DNA of 64,000 nt from Streptomyces sp. NL15-2K (GCF_030551255.1 NZ_CP130630.1:4631501-4695500), one strand, 5' to 3'; counted from the stretch's first letter, positions 45,901 through 52,849 are shown. The notes: generated by a model not told the origin, from the letters alone. Numbers and translations: made by a program.

Positions 45901-48059
45901 CGGGAGTTGTAGTCGCGGTCGACGTCCAGGGACGGGCCGACGGTGGAGATCGAGGCGTCGGTGTCGGAGGTGGTGTAGTTGCCGATGGACGCGTCGAAAC
46001 CGTGGTCGCTGCTGTTCTGGGACAGACCGGAGGTGATCACGGTCTGCGGTACCTGTACGGACAGCTCGTACGGGTCGGCGGGCGAGTACAGGTTGGTAGT
46101 GGAGTCGTACGCCTGCACCTGCCAGCTGTAGTTCTTGCCCCAGGCGAGCTTGCCTGCGGGCACGGTCCAGTCGCCGGTGGAGACCAGGCCCGAGTCGGCG
46201 ACCTTGGTGCCGGCCGCGTCGTAGACCTGGAACAGGTACTGGTTGCTGCTGCCGCTGGTGGAGTTGGCGCCGCCCGCCCAGGCCGTGAGCTCCGGGGTGG
46301 TCGTGCCCACGACCGCGTTGTCGGCCGGGAACTGCTCGTACAGCTGCGGGGCGGTGTTGCCGGTGTACGTGACCTCGATCCAGGGGCCGTTGCTCGGGTC
46401 GTTGAAGGAGCCGAACTGCTTCCAGTGCAGGGCGTCGGCCGTCGACGCGTACACCGCCAGGCCGTGGTCGGCGCTCGTGCCGCTGAACCAGCCCTGGATC
46501 GCGGACGTCGACAGCGGGACGGAGACCCAGTCGCCGACGGTGCGGTCGGCGGCGGTGTTGGCGCAGGCGTGCGGCACGCTCGGGGTGGCACCGCCGATGG
46601 AGGAGCCCTTGGACGGGCCGGGGTAGCTGGTGACGCCCTCGGGGGTCCAGGCGCTGGTCACGAGCGCGACGTCGAAACGTTCCGCCGTGCAGGTGGAGGC
46701 CCAGGTGTCGAACAGGTGCAGGTTCGCGGAGGTGACGGTGGCGTTGCTGCCGTCCCAGGCGGTGTCCCAGTGGTTGACGAAGCTGTTGGCGGAGTGGGTG
46801 CCGGAGTCGTAGGAGCCGACCTTGACGGTCTGCTCGTAGGAGTGGTCGCCGGCGGCGCCGGACTCGGCGTAGGTGGTGGTCCAGCCGTCGTCGACGGTCG
46901 GGTCGACGGTGACCGGGAAGACGCGGTCCTCGGCGTGCAGCCAGGCGCTGTCGAGGGTCACCTTCAGCGCGTAGCCGTCCTGGTCGTGGACGAGCTCGGT
47001 GGTGACGAGGTGGGTGGTGGCCGGGTCGCCGGAGCGCGGGTTCACCTTGGAGTCGTAGGCGTACGCCGGAGGGATGCGCTCGACGGTCTCGCCGGCCGGG
47101 TCGCGGAGGTCGATCCAGCCGTTTTCGGTGTGCTGGACGGGTGTGAGGCCCTCAAGGGTGAGGGGGAAGGTCCAGGAGTTGTCCGCGTCCGCGGAGTCGA
47201 GGACCACGGACTCCTTGACGCCGGTCGCCGTGGGGGCGAGCTTCAGGTCGGTGGCGTCGAGGACGTGTCCGTACGTGACGGTCGAACCGTCCGCGGTGCC
47301 CTTCACGGGGGCGGCGCCCTTCAGGGCGTACGCGACGCGGTGCTTCGTGTCGGTCGCGAGGGAGGCGAGCGCGGGGTCGGTGGCCCGGGCGGCGAAGTCG
47401 ACGGCGAGGGAGTTGGCCCGCTCGTGCCAGCGTCCGTCCGGACCGGCCCGCACGTCGATGTCGATCGGCGCCCATCTTCCCTTGCCGACCTGGTAGTTGA
47501 CCGGGCTCGGGGATATTCGGCGGGTGACGGAACCGTCCGCGTTGTCGTAGACGGTCTCCGTCCGCGAGGACCGGGTGGCGCTGCGCTTGCTGGTCTTGGC
47601 GTTGAAGTGGGCGGTGCCGGCGCTGCGGCCCTGCTTGGTGGCCGGCGTGTGCGCCCGGTAGGCGGGGAGTTCACCCTTGCCCTTGCCGGGGGCCCGGCCC
47701 GCGCCGCGGTGGGCGGCGGTCGCGGCGGCGGACACCTGATGGCGGTGGCCGGCCGCGGTGCCGGACTGCTGGTGCGGCAGTTTGCCCCAGTGCGGGTCCG
47801 TGAACCAGGACGCCAGCGAGGCGAGGCTCAGGCTCGGCAGGTCGACGCTGCCCAACTCCAAGCCCTCGGCGACGGCCTGGTTCGTCGTCAGCATCAGGGC
47901 CAGGGCGGTGAGCACGAGCATCGCGACACCGCGCAGCGCACGACGACGGGAACGGCGTGCGCCGACCACCGGTCTGTGGCGGCGCAGACGGTAACGGCGT
48001 GCGCCGACCACAGGTCTGTGGCGGCGCGGACGGCGACTCAACGACCGGACAGGCAGCAC
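36987..48059 (-). CDS. Giant secreted RHS-repeat polymorphic toxin with Hint and deaminase-like C-terminus
   Basis: About 3690 aa, on the minus strand. In order: Arg-rich start and signal AMLVLTALALMLTTNQAVA; a DNRLRE-like cell-wall module (about 390-570); LamG-like domains (about 1000, 1290, 2050; ALSLWFKTSAGPGVLY); many YD repeats; the RHS core end SRWYNPGTGQFLNKDSL (about 2990); a His/Lys/Val-rich segment (about 3060-3200) and hydrophobic stretch; a Hint domain (about 3335-3540; SFTGSTRVLMADGSAKAIDQ, TYDLTIGSLHTYYVEAG, PVLVHNC). The last about 145 residues carry AEHAEANALQHI and VCPYCENSI, the His-x-Glu and Cys-x-x-Cys zinc motifs of toxin deaminases. GTG at 48059 is chosen for GGAG 8 nt upstream; the frame stays open to 48263. 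Confidence 0.9.
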   Translation of the reverse strand: MLPVRSLSRRPRRHRPVVGARRYRLRRHRPVVGARRSRRRALRGVAMLVLTALALMLTTNQAVAEGLELGSVDLPSLSLASLASWFTDPHWGKLPHQQSGTAAGHRHQVSAAATAAHRGAGRAPGKGKGELPAYRAHTPATKQGRSAGTAHFNAKTSKRSATRSSRTETVYDNADGSVTRRISPSPVNYQVGKGRWAPIDIDVRAGPDGRWHERANSLAVDFAARATDPALASLATDTKHRVAYALKGAAPVKGTADGSTVTYGHVLDATDLKLAPTATGVKESVVLDSADADNSWTFPLTLEGLTPVQHTENGWIDLRDPAGETVERIPPAYAYDSKVNPRSGDPATTHLVTTELVHDQDGYALKVTLDSAWLHAEDRVFPVTVDPTVDDGWTTTYAESGAAGDHSYEQTVKVGSYDSGTHSANSFVNHWDTAWDGSNATVTSANLHLFDTWASTCTAERFDVALVTSAWTPEGVTSYPGPSKGSSIGGATPSVPHACANTAADRTVGDWVSVPLSTSAIQGWFSGTSADHGLAVYASTADALHWKQFGSFNDPSNGPWIEVTYTGNTAPQLYEQFPADNAVVGTTTPELTAWAGGANSTSGSSNQYLFQVYDAAGTKVADSGLVSTGDWTVPAGKLAWGKNYSWQVQAYDSTTNLYSPADPYELSVQVPQTVITSGLSQNSSDHGFDASIGNYTTSDTDASISTVGPSLDVDRDYNSRDARWTGAFGTGWSSIFDARATEQYTPSGAVASVQVTYPDGSQVGYGKNGDGTFTPGNGRFATFTSVTGGYTLTDKDDTLYTFTQSLGAGAYGLTSVTDANGRAVNLTWTSGHITKMTSAVSARSLNLTWSTPTGALAAHVASVVTDPVTSGDATTAQTWTYGYTGDQLTKVCSPLSTTKCTVYGYTTGSGYRNAALDLDPHAFWPLSETTGTSAKDAVLANEGTTDATYENVTLGQTGPLTGSSAPAAGFNGTSSDISLPKNLGNDTDSGALSLWFKTSAGPGVLYSYASQPIGSGQAAGFYTPSVYVGSDGKLNAEFWYSGGINPIVTSASVADGKWHHVVLSAAGNSQSLYLDNAKVGSRSGTISIQSAVAFGKNQSFNYLGTGFLGGGWPDEPHSSTSDKTGYATYFNGSVADVAWYERPLVAADVNALYTYGTHSASLLNSVKRPSGKTYAAMTYDTNTTALSQLTDENGGSWALGAPTVTGSSDTYRGAVLGDAPSEYFRLGEAAGATTAVDQVRGGNGTYGAVTLGTAGPFSDQKAATFDGSTSSLTLPGNSVPGSGAESTSMWFKTTTADGVLLGASKDPLSAGTTTTSYTPVLYVGSSGKLHGEFYFSGGSTKPLASAAAVTDGKWHHVVLSTSATSQSMYLDGTLVGTQTGTAAMSGQTYTYVGAGFNGGNWPDEAHTSSTSNTGYATHFKGSVAEVALFRSQLSAADVAGQFEAAKNSTGLLPVETVKVTSPTSSTLTYTYDVTNGNRALTEIDGLGNKTSFGYDSAGFEHTVTDPNGAMTITGHDVRGNVVSSTSCQDQAANKCDTEYYTYYPDDTTAQLTTADPRNDQLLTERDGRSASATDTTYLTQYTYDSAGNQTAITGPAVPGFPSGRTTSTVYSDGTSTYPSADGGVVPKGLPVKTVSPGGAANQVAYLKNGDVASTTDAIGLVTTYTYDGIGQVRTQKVVSDTYPNGLVTTYRYDAAGQVVEEDDPPLIDRVTGATHSAVSTTVYDEDGNVTSQTVSDASGGDTARTETQTYDAYDHLLTESDANAVAGASNGDTTTYSYDTSGNKTKEVTSAGNETRYTYNDNGDLLTQGLMYTGDPVSPQTAALLTESSRAYDPAGRLASVTDAMGNTTAYTYTDDGLTATVKRTSADGTSSYVLESDVYDAAGNLTQSTTDNGETVTKYAIDAASRTTSTELDPTGVDRVTTVSYTPDDQVATENDHDSSGYDRTTTSTYDDMGNLLSETLYGDASGHPAGWWKLNQTSGSNVTDASGTGNTATAGSGVTWSDSAAKFAGTTTGTGGVVATNSPALDTTASYTVSAWVNLADTSTYRTFVAQGGTNRASFYLQYSKADNAYRFHAASSDAASPSAFYDATATAAPTLNTWTHLVGVFDSTTGSMKLYINGAQAGSATDTSPWTGTGPLSIGGTETANGTTSDVVAGSVGDVQVYQRALSATDVTSLYGKGRTGGTVGSSDEQTTKYAYDKRGLPTSTTDADQNTTTYAYDEAGNLAVTTAPAVQAEPDGTTAATVHPVTTSGFNTFGEGVEEQDPNGLVTTTAYDADGDKVSETLPSYTPAGASSPNAGTTVWTYDSEGNQTSETSPGGRTTSYLYDQTGNLAQITAPDGSKTHATYDTAGDQLSAADATGAQTQATYDFLGRQLTSTTMERYPSTRTLTSTNSYAITTGNPYGAHTASTTSPGGVQTSYGYNRAGDVTSVTDGAGNTTHYTYDFQGNQQKTILADGTWTETDYNAAGDPAYDKQYDANNNLLAQTSQQYDGVGNLTAATDANGHTTRWTYDAASTITQQVEPVDAFTSITTTFGYDAAGNRTRFTDGRGNSWRYTYTPWGQQEKVTEPTTATYTSAADSTTTFAYDADGQLTTATLPGGVTTSMTYDANGQLKTMSGSGADAATAKRSFDYDADGRVLSADTDEAGIAGAVDHQAATHDAFTYDDRSDVLTASGSAGSSSFTYNDDASMLTRTDAAGTTSYGYDTAGRLSSLDDPATGTQLTYTYGQLNDLKSVKYGSTGQTRTFGYNSSHDLTSDVLTQGASTVASFTYGYDHNGNLTSKTTTGVSGASANTYTYDWSDRLTSWNNGTSTTQYAYDASGNRIRNGADVYTYDARDELTSDGTHTYGYSARGTMTQESQASGSVAYKTDAFGGQITAGTQSYTLDALGRNITDTDTAQQSTRTFAYSGPDNTIASDGDNTYTYDPAGGVIGVKPTGGSGVLALTDQHNDVVGTFTSGATSLAGSASYDPLGKVVSPTDTVTGQLGFQSGWTEPGSGDVGTASRWYNPGTGQFLNKDSLSLDAVPNSVAANPFAYVDDNPMAGTDESGNCSWYDVVCGAKKAVHHVKHAVKHVVHKVYHAVKHVARKIVHAVKHVAHRIVHHVRDVYHATVRVTRRVYHYASRHVRRVYHAAVHAVHTAYHKVSHAAHRVVHAVKHAAHKVAHAVKKAAKAVAHATRTAYHATVSAAKTAAKFVKHHAAAITSFVVSTAVFAGCEAATAGVGTIGCAALAGAAGSLVEQGFKCAQNGGGDCGVGAFAGSAVEGAVLGAAGGKLGELGGKLLAKVAPKAMEAVGGLFGKGATEAGDSAAADATDAAASRAEAEGAGTRSQSESGNSCPVHSFTGSTRVLMADGSAKAIDQVRVGDTITNSVPGTAGTQAHKVTAVIVTHTDHDFVDVTLKKTPGSAAKQTVRGGAKSLARKVARKAAFGLAASAAVLGALGASHGHGQEPATAPVAAVSSATPAQDEHLTTTFHHPFYDETQSAFVDAKDLHSGDTLQTPTGTTEVTGIRLYHANTTTYDLTIGSLHTYYVEAGNTPVLVHNCDNVDRAEEIRRAIHDGSRDGGRPYKNQTVSVVRADTGDGVVSVIAASGDGLAAAQVGALRAGEVPALNDPAEHAEANALQHIANQGWTAIDGGASRNVCPYCENSIRDAGGQLTGPASWKGRINYFLKGIPKFQFRWGQRSFSFGRR
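47951..48034. repeat. 42-bp tandem duplication in the RHS signal-peptide n-region
   Basis: Two near-identical 42-bp units (47951-47992 and 47993-48034) encode RRHRPVVGARR twice, lengthening the basic start of the signal peptide. Confidence 0.85.
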
Positions 48060-48442
48060 GGCGTGGACTCCAACGATCAGGGAAAGCGACACGAAGCTCG
48101 CCGATCTTGCCCGCTGTGAACGACCTGTGGACAGAGCCGAGGCGCGATCTTGCACCTGGCTTGACCGCCTCTTACTCAACCTGACCGATTTGCCAACGCT
48201 TGCCCGTTTGCGACCGGTGGCCGCCTTTGCGAACTCCTCAATCAGGCCACACCGAGTCTTCACGCATGAGGTGCTCTGATGGAGCGCCGCGCGCGGCCCG
48301 GACGCGTCGATTCGTCAGCACGTGCGGCTTTCCGGTCAACCTCGGCGGGCTTGGTGTTTCTTGATCGACTCGGCTTGCGTTCGACGGTCTTGCCGGCGTC
48401 GGGGGGCTTGGCGCGCTGCTTGCTCTTCGAGCCGGGCGGCCG

Positions 48443-48469
48443 TCCGGGGTCCGGGGTCCGGGGTCCGGG
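48443..48469. repeat. TCCGGGG short tandem repeat
   Basis: Three exact and one partial 7-bp units. The surrounding gap (48060-48534) between the RHS start and the next gene has no gene I can support. Confidence 0.8.
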
Positions 48470-48534
48470 CGGGAGAGTTTCAGTGCGGCGGCCGGGATCT
48501 GCGGTGGCTCGGGTGCCACGCTTTGCGGCCGGGT

Positions 48535-48849
48535 TCAGGACTCGGTCCCGCCGCCGGCGAAGCGGACAGGAGATACGAGAGCGATGCGAATCAGGCCGGG
48601 CTCGGGCGGTGGGGCATCGTAGACATAGGTGACGGTGAGGGCCGGACGCAGGTCCGTGCCTTCCAGCCGCGTCGTGTAGATCTTCATCCCTGCGACAGCG
48701 CTGCGGGCGCGCCGACCTAGCGTCGGGTTCTTCTCCAGCTCGGCGCGCAGGGCCTCAACGGCTTCGAGAGCTCCACCGCCGATGGCCTGGCAGCGGGCGC
48801 GGGCCTCTTGTGTGATCTCGGCGATGATCTGCTGTGGCCCCTCGGTCAC
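48535..48849 (-). CDS. Hypothetical protein, possible RelE/ParE-like toxin
   Basis: Protein of 104 aa from the GTG at 48849. It has an N-terminal helix (IIAEITQEARARCQAIG), then EALRAELEKNPTLGRRARS and a C-terminal beta-rich part (LRPALTVTYVYDAPPPEPGL, IRIALVSPV), an order like small RelE/ParE toxins. Its start overlaps the stop of the upstream gene by 4 nt (GTGA), so the two are coupled. The toxin call is a guess from layout and length. Confidence 0.6.
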   Translation of the reverse strand: MTEGPQQIIAEITQEARARCQAIGGGALEAVEALRAELEKNPTLGRRARSAVAGMKIYTTRLEGTDLRPALTVTYVYDAPPPEPGLIRIALVSPVRFAGGGTES

Positions 48850-49136
48850 TGGGTGATTCCCCGGGCCGCACGGATTTCGCCGACGGCCGCGGCGATGGCG
48901 GCATCGAAGCCGGGGTCCCGGCGGGCGATGATCCGGCCGCGGAACTCCTCGACCAGGCGGACGATGCCCGTGAGGTCGGCGGGGTCGGCGTGGTTGATCT
49001 CTCGGGCCAGTTCGGCCTCGAAGTCGTCGGCATCGCCGGGGAAGCCGTAGCCCATGGTGAGGGCGGCGCGGAGTTCGCCGATGGTGCGCATGGGGGGCAG
49101 GTGGGGCGGGCCGGAGTCTGCCGGGTGTGTCGTCAT
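48846..49136 (-). CDS. Hypothetical protein, possible antitoxin (DUF6247-like)
   Basis: Acidic protein of 96 aa starting MTTHPADSGPPHLPPMRTIG. The pattern FPGDADDFEAELAREINHA and LVEEFRGRIIARRDPGFDAA recalls DUF6247-type partners of RelE-like genes in Streptomyces. ATG at 49136 chosen with GGGAG upstream; 49172 is an alternative. Coupled to the downstream gene. Confidence 0.6.
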   Translation of the reverse strand: MTTHPADSGPPHLPPMRTIGELRAALTMGYGFPGDADDFEAELAREINHADPADLTGIVRLVEEFRGRIIARRDPGFDAAIAAAVGEIRAARGITQ

Positions 49137-49373
49137 GACGGTCGTGGCTCCCGTTCGTGTTGTCGGTTTCACGGTACCGGTGCGCGATGCGCCGCGCTGT
49201 GGCTACGGCCGGTCGATCCCGAGCTCGTAGGCCACCGCCCAGCGGGCATCGGGGTTCCGCGTCCGCACCGGACGATCGCATCGAGTCAGGATTGCTACAG
49301 CCCTTCGGATCCGAAATATCGAGAGATCCGCTAAATGCGACAGAAATCGACGGATTCTCCTACCTGCGTTTTG

Positions 49374-49871
49374 CTACACTCCTGCAGTTCGGAAAGGCTT
49401 CATGTCGCTCCATTCCCAGAACAGCTTTCCCGCTGCGCGCTGTTCACTCATCAGCGCCACCAGAGGACCTGGATCCCCGCCTTCCGGAATGTTAACGGCC
49501 ACATGGCGGTCACCGCTCCACTCCCGGCCGAAGCCCTCGCGCTGAGCCAGTGAGTTCACTCGATCTGCGAGGGCGACCACCTCCGCGTCAGTAAGCCCCG
49601 GCACAATCAAGGCACGCATTGTCCGGTGACCGCCGGAAGAGACAACCTCCGTCAGCGTATCGTTCTCGTCGATCCGTACGACGTCGAACAACGAAAGTCC
49701 GTAGATGCGGAACGGAATGCATTGCATCACGAAAAGACCATCATCGCGATGGCCGAGCCAGATCTGCTCCAACTGATCTGGGAAGCCGAAAGGTGCGAGG
49801 TCCACCATGGCGATGCGCTGCCGATCGGACAGGATCGCTGGGTCGTCGTGAACGATGTAGGTCTTGCTCAC
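49374..49871 (-). CDS. DUF4265 protein, copy 1 (immunity type)
   Basis: Protein of 165 aa from the GTG at 49871, which has AGGAG at good spacing. The DUF4265 pattern is clear: QLEQIWLGHRDDGLFVMQCI, PFRIYGLSLFDVVRIDE, then SSGGHRTMRALIVPGL. A copy with about 90% identity lies at 59311-59808, including the flanks. The family often sits beside polymorphic-toxin genes as immunity proteins. No toxin is directly upstream here, so this is probably an orphan immunity gene. Confidence 0.85.
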   Translation of the reverse strand: MSKTYIVHDDPAILSDRQRIAMVDLAPFGFPDQLEQIWLGHRDDGLFVMQCIPFRIYGLSLFDVVRIDENDTLTEVVSSGGHRTMRALIVPGLTDAEVVALADRVNSLAQREGFGREWSGDRHVAVNIPEGGDPGPLVALMSEQRAAGKLFWEWSDMKPFRTAGV

Positions 49872-50052
49872 AAAATCACTCCTGAGGCTCTCTGCCAGCA
49901 TAAGCGGGCCAGGCACCCCAGCAGGACGCCGAGGTGCCTCCGGTTCGGTAGCCCGGGTCGTCAAACGAAGAGAGCCGAGGCCGCACCCCCTTGAGGACCC
50001 AGCCCCGCCCCCGGTACCGCACGAAGAGCGCACCACCCGCACCGGAGATCTC

Positions 50053-50160
50053 ATGAGCGCTCAGCCCGACGGCCCGCTAATCCCCGTGCCGGAGCTGACG
50101 CCCGACGCGCTGCGGGCGGCGGTCGCGCACATCGCCCCAAGTCGGATGCGCGCACTTTAT
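50053..50160 (+). pseudogene. 5' fragment of a DUF6247-like antitoxin gene
   Basis: The plus strand reads MSAQPDGPLIPVPELTPDAL then RAAVAHIAPSRMRA, the start typical of DUF6247 proteins. The similarity stops abruptly at about 50155, where unrelated AT-richer sequence and a terminator begin. It looks truncated by the arrival of the 50255 gene. Confidence 0.55.
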
Positions 50161-50189
50161 TCCCCTCGAAAAGCGTGGCATGAAATAAC

Positions 50190-50227
50190 AGGGCCACGCC
50201 ACCGTGCGATACCGGCGGCGTGGCCCT
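50190..50227 (-). terminator. Terminator of the 50255-50947 gene
   Basis: An 11-bp perfect stem (AGGGCCACGCC and complement), 16-nt loop, lies 28 bp beyond the minus-strand stop, followed by TGTTATTTCA. Confidence 0.75.
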
Positions 50228-50254
50228 TATACGGCTTGAACCGTTTTCCGACTG

Positions 50255-50947
50255 CTAGTCGGCCACCCCCAGATCCCTCAGTTCCTGATACCCGGCCAGC
50301 GCCTCGGTGAAATAGCTGGAGCGGCGTGGAGTTACAGCCACGATCGAGTCGAACGGAGTTACTTCGAACCGATCGACAGCGATCTTCGCAAACGTCGAAA
50401 GGGATCCAAGGTCAACCCTCGAGAGTCTATCCCGATGCAACAGAAACTGGGTCTCCGGGTTCCGTCGCACGAGATGGCCTGGGACGTAGTACAAGTCGAC
50501 CTCCTCGAATTCTGCCTCCGAGATGTCGAGGGCCCAGTCCACATCAGGGTCGGCGTCCGAGTAGAACGCCTCAATGCCCGCCGCAAAGGCCGCTTGCATC
50601 TCGTCCAGGAGCGAATAATTGGGCGGCGTCGTCATGACAGGACCGATACACCCCCGCAGGGTCACGCGCCGGAACATACAGCCGTTCAGGTGCATGACCG
50701 ACGGTGTAGCAAACCCGTCTACCACCACGTCTTCGAAGCGGACACCATCCGCGAAAGACCGCTTGGCGGTGACACGCTCCGCCATCACATTCCGCGCCAC
50801 CAGACCCAAGCCAGGATCATCGAACTGTGCCAGGTCACACCCGTTGAACTCGCATCGAACCAACTCGTAGTCCGAAATTACGCGACCACTTCCGATGGAC
50901 TTGATTTTCTGGAATTTCTGTTTTTCGAATCTCACTTCATACGCCAA
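50255..50947 (-). CDS. Hypothetical protein, immunity-type
   Basis: Protein of up to 230 aa. The N-terminal half has a right-handed-beta-helix-like rhythm (VISDYELVRCEFNGCDLAQF, then FADGVRFEDVVVDGFATPSV), recalling pentapeptide-repeat proteins. The second half is acidic. I do not recognise the family. GC is visibly lower than in the core genes. The start is uncertain (TTG 50947 or GTG 50935), because a transposase remnant abuts its 5' end and may have replaced the promoter. Confidence 0.7.
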   Translation of the reverse strand: MAYEVRFEKQKFQKIKSIGSGRVISDYELVRCEFNGCDLAQFDDPGLGLVARNVMAERVTAKRSFADGVRFEDVVVDGFATPSVMHLNGCMFRRVTLRGCIGPVMTTPPNYSLLDEMQAAFAAGIEAFYSDADPDVDWALDISEAEFEEVDLYYVPGHLVRRNPETQFLLHRDRLSRVDLGSLSTFAKIAVDRFEVTPFDSIVAVTPRRSSYFTEALAGYQELRDLGVAD

Positions 50948-50969
50948 TCAGTCGTCCTTCGAAACTGCG

Positions 50970-51179
50970 CGTCGCGGTCGGGGGGCGAGCGCCTTCGGTG
51001 GTACGCGAGGTGCTCTGCAAGGAGAATCCCCCGGCCTTCAGCAGGGTGGCGACGGTGTCATGGCCGACCTGGTGCCCCTGGCGGGTCAGCTCGGCCGCCA
51101 AGTGCCGGGTGGACTTGACCGTCCAGCGCAGCGGGGACTCCGGATCACCACGCTGATCAGGCTCGATAAGTGACAGCAA
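50970..51179 (-). pseudogene. ISAzo13-family transposase fragment
   Basis: The minus strand reads LSLIEPDQRGDPESPLRWTV, then KSTRHLAAELTRQGHQVGHD and LLKAGGFSLQS, matching the DNA-binding middle of ISAzo13-type transposases as I recall them. Both ends are missing. Confidence 0.75.
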
Positions 51180-51190
51180 GGCAGGGACCA

Positions 51191-51325
51191 GACGTCGTGA
51201 TCAAAGAAGACGCGGGTGCACCCGCCGCTGCCCTCGGACACTCCCCCATCGGCGTCACCGCCGGCGTCTACGTCCACGTCCGACTCCGCCACCAACGCCA
51301 AGCCATCGACACCTGGGCCACGCCC
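51191..51325 (+). pseudogene. C-terminal fragment of a tyrosine integrase
   Basis: ALGHSPIGVTAGVYVHVRLR is the usual end of actinophage/ICE integrases (LGH motif with the catalytic Tyr seven to ten residues later). The rest of the gene is missing. It marks a former integrative element. Confidence 0.65.
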
Positions 51326-51411
51326 TCCGGGTCACGACGACGCCCCCGAGGACCCGCCCGCCACACCCGTCGTCCGCTGATGTTGCCGTCACCGTTGCCG
51401 TCAAACGCCTC

Positions 51412-51445
51412 AGTGGCCCCCGTCGAGAATCCCACGGGGGCCACT
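51412..51445. terminator. Hairpin terminator, twin of that at 59930
   Basis: A perfect 12-bp stem (AGTGGCCCCCGT and complement) encloses CGAGAATCCC. The same loop and stem, with compensated changes, recur at 59930-59963. Confidence 0.7.
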
Positions 51446-51669
51446 GGGCGGCACACGGAACTTATCTCCCTGCATCAGCCGCTCACTGCCCGGACCGTAG
51501 ACACACGTCGCCTCGTCCGTCGGCTCGCAACCCGCCTCTCCGCGCCCGAACACGCAGCCAGCCGCAGATCCGAAACTGACCCTATGTTCAGCGCGTTCAG
51601 GCACAGGTCCGATTCGACGTGCGTCAGCTGACCGGCCCTGTCACCGTCTTACGAGAGTGACGGCGCAGG

Positions 51670-52461
51670 TCATTGGGTAGACTCTCGCGGCGCGGTGTCG
51701 AGTTCGGCCCAGACTGTCAGGCCGTTACCCGTCTGCCGGGTTCCCCACCGAACGGAAAGCGCCTCGGTAATCAGCAGTCCGCGTCCGTGTTCCTGCTCCG
51801 GTCCCGGCGGTCGGGTCGGTGCACAGGCCAGCGGGGTGTTGATATCGCCCTCGTCGGTCACACTGATGGTGACCCTCTCGGCAATGAGGGCACAGGTGAC
51901 CGTGATGGTGCGGCTGTCGCTGTGCTCCAGGGCGTTGGCGACCAGTTCGCCGGCGATCGTTTCCAGGTCGTCCGCCGTGCTGGGAGGCAGGCCCCATGAT
52001 CGTGCGGTCTCGCGCACGTAGCGCCGGGCGGTACGTGCGGAGGTGAGGTCGCGGCCGGGGAAGGTCAGCGATCCGAACCCGTGGGGCTGGGCCGAGCTGT
52101 GAGCGAGGACATCGTGGATGGCCCCCGCGGGTGACGGTACTGCGGGAGGTCCGTCACCGAAAGCGCTGGGCTTTCCGGGTCCGCTGAGTCGGGCGCCCCG
52201 GGACCTGGCAATGAGCAGCACGTCGGTGAGCGCATCAGCCAGTTGCGCTGCCAGTTGACCGAATTCACCCGCATTCGACTCTCGTGCCGGGAGCACATCT
52301 CGTGTACGGCCCACAAGCCGGTCCGCGAGCCCGAGTTGCAAGGCCTCGATCCGGTCGGCGATCTGGGAGGCGGTGCCGACGCCGTCGGTGAGGAGGAGGC
52401 ACGGCTGGCCGTGGGCGCCGGTCCAGGGCAGGAGCCGTACACGGGTGTCCTCACCGTTCAT
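51670..52461 (-). CDS. ATP-binding protein, anti-sigma/histidine-kinase-like (RsbW type), copy 1
   Basis: Protein of 263 aa. The GHKL ATPase fold is C-terminal (about 130-260): N-box ELVANALEHSDSRTITVTCA, G1-like VTDEGD, and G2 EHGRGLLITEAL. The N-terminal 120 residues are helical and of unknown function. Such ATPases, beside XRE/DUF397 genes, form the abaA/whiJ-type clusters of Streptomyces. It is translationally coupled to the small upstream gene (ATGA). The 3' 634 bp are virtually identical to the second copy at 54544-55365. Confidence 0.9.
   Translation of the reverse strand: MNGEDTRVRLLPWTGAHGQPCLLLTDGVGTASQIADRIEALQLGLADRLVGRTRDVLPARESNAGEFGQLAAQLADALTDVLLIARSRGARLSGPGKPSAFGDGPPAVPSPAGAIHDVLAHSSAQPHGFGSLTFPGRDLTSARTARRYVRETARSWGLPPSTADDLETIAGELVANALEHSDSRTITVTCALIAERVTISVTDEGDINTPLACAPTRPPGPEQEHGRGLLITEALSVRWGTRQTGNGLTVWAELDTAPRESTQ
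51693..52326. repeat. 634-bp duplication, copy 1 (copy 2 at 54585-55218)
   Basis: By eye the two copies differ at one base (51961 versus 54853, a silent change), while the flanking parts of the same genes differ in many positions. They are direct repeats 2892 bp apart. Confidence 0.9.
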
Positions 52462-52646
52462 GACGCCGCTCCCAGGCAGGCGTGGATGTCGCGGGTGTCC
52501 AGGTCAACGCCGTACGTGGCACACCACAGGATGTCTCGGTGCAGCCGCTGCAGCCGGGCCTTCTCCTCACGCTCGTACGCGGTGAGATAGGGGCGGACCA
52601 GGGCGGAGACGGGGATTCCCACGGCGATGAAAAAGTACTGGAGCAT
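52458..52646 (-). CDS. Small conserved protein upstream of ATPase copy 1
   Basis: About 62 aa. The C-terminal 48 residues (LVRPYLTAYEREEKARLQR, DILWCATYGVDL) are shared with the gene at 55362 and resemble the small partner found before ATPase genes in these clusters. The start is uncertain: ATG 52646 lacks a clear ribosome site, and ATG/GTG codons up to 52736 are possible. Stop and ATPase start overlap. Confidence 0.55.
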   Translation of the reverse strand: MLQYFFIAVGIPVSALVRPYLTAYEREEKARLQRLHRDILWCATYGVDLDTRDIHACLGAAS

Positions 52647-52849
52647 GGGGGGCAGGGTCTTCCGCGCTTTCGGATCGACGTGCGAACGGATGACGTACGC
52701 GATCATCCCGGACGATCGATCGCAGGAAGCGCACAAATCCGCGACGGTTGCATACGAAGGCTTGGGCAGCGCGCGGCCATGACCTGGCTATACGAACGGG
52801 GCGCCCCCGCCTCACGGCGGGAGCGCCCTGTCATGACCACCTGGCTTGG

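Noticed and set aside
38700..48119. Very long plus-strand open frames (about 1559 and 1534 aa) opposite the giant RHS gene
   Set aside because: They are antisense shadows of a GC-rich minus-strand gene; the translations are low complexity (Val/Arg/Gly/Ala) without domains, while the minus strand gives YD, LamG and Hint motifs.
48238..48519. Minus-strand 93-aa frame upstream of the RHS gene
   Set aside because: Pro/Arg/Ser-rich, crosses the 7-bp tandem repeat, has no ribosome site and no known motif.
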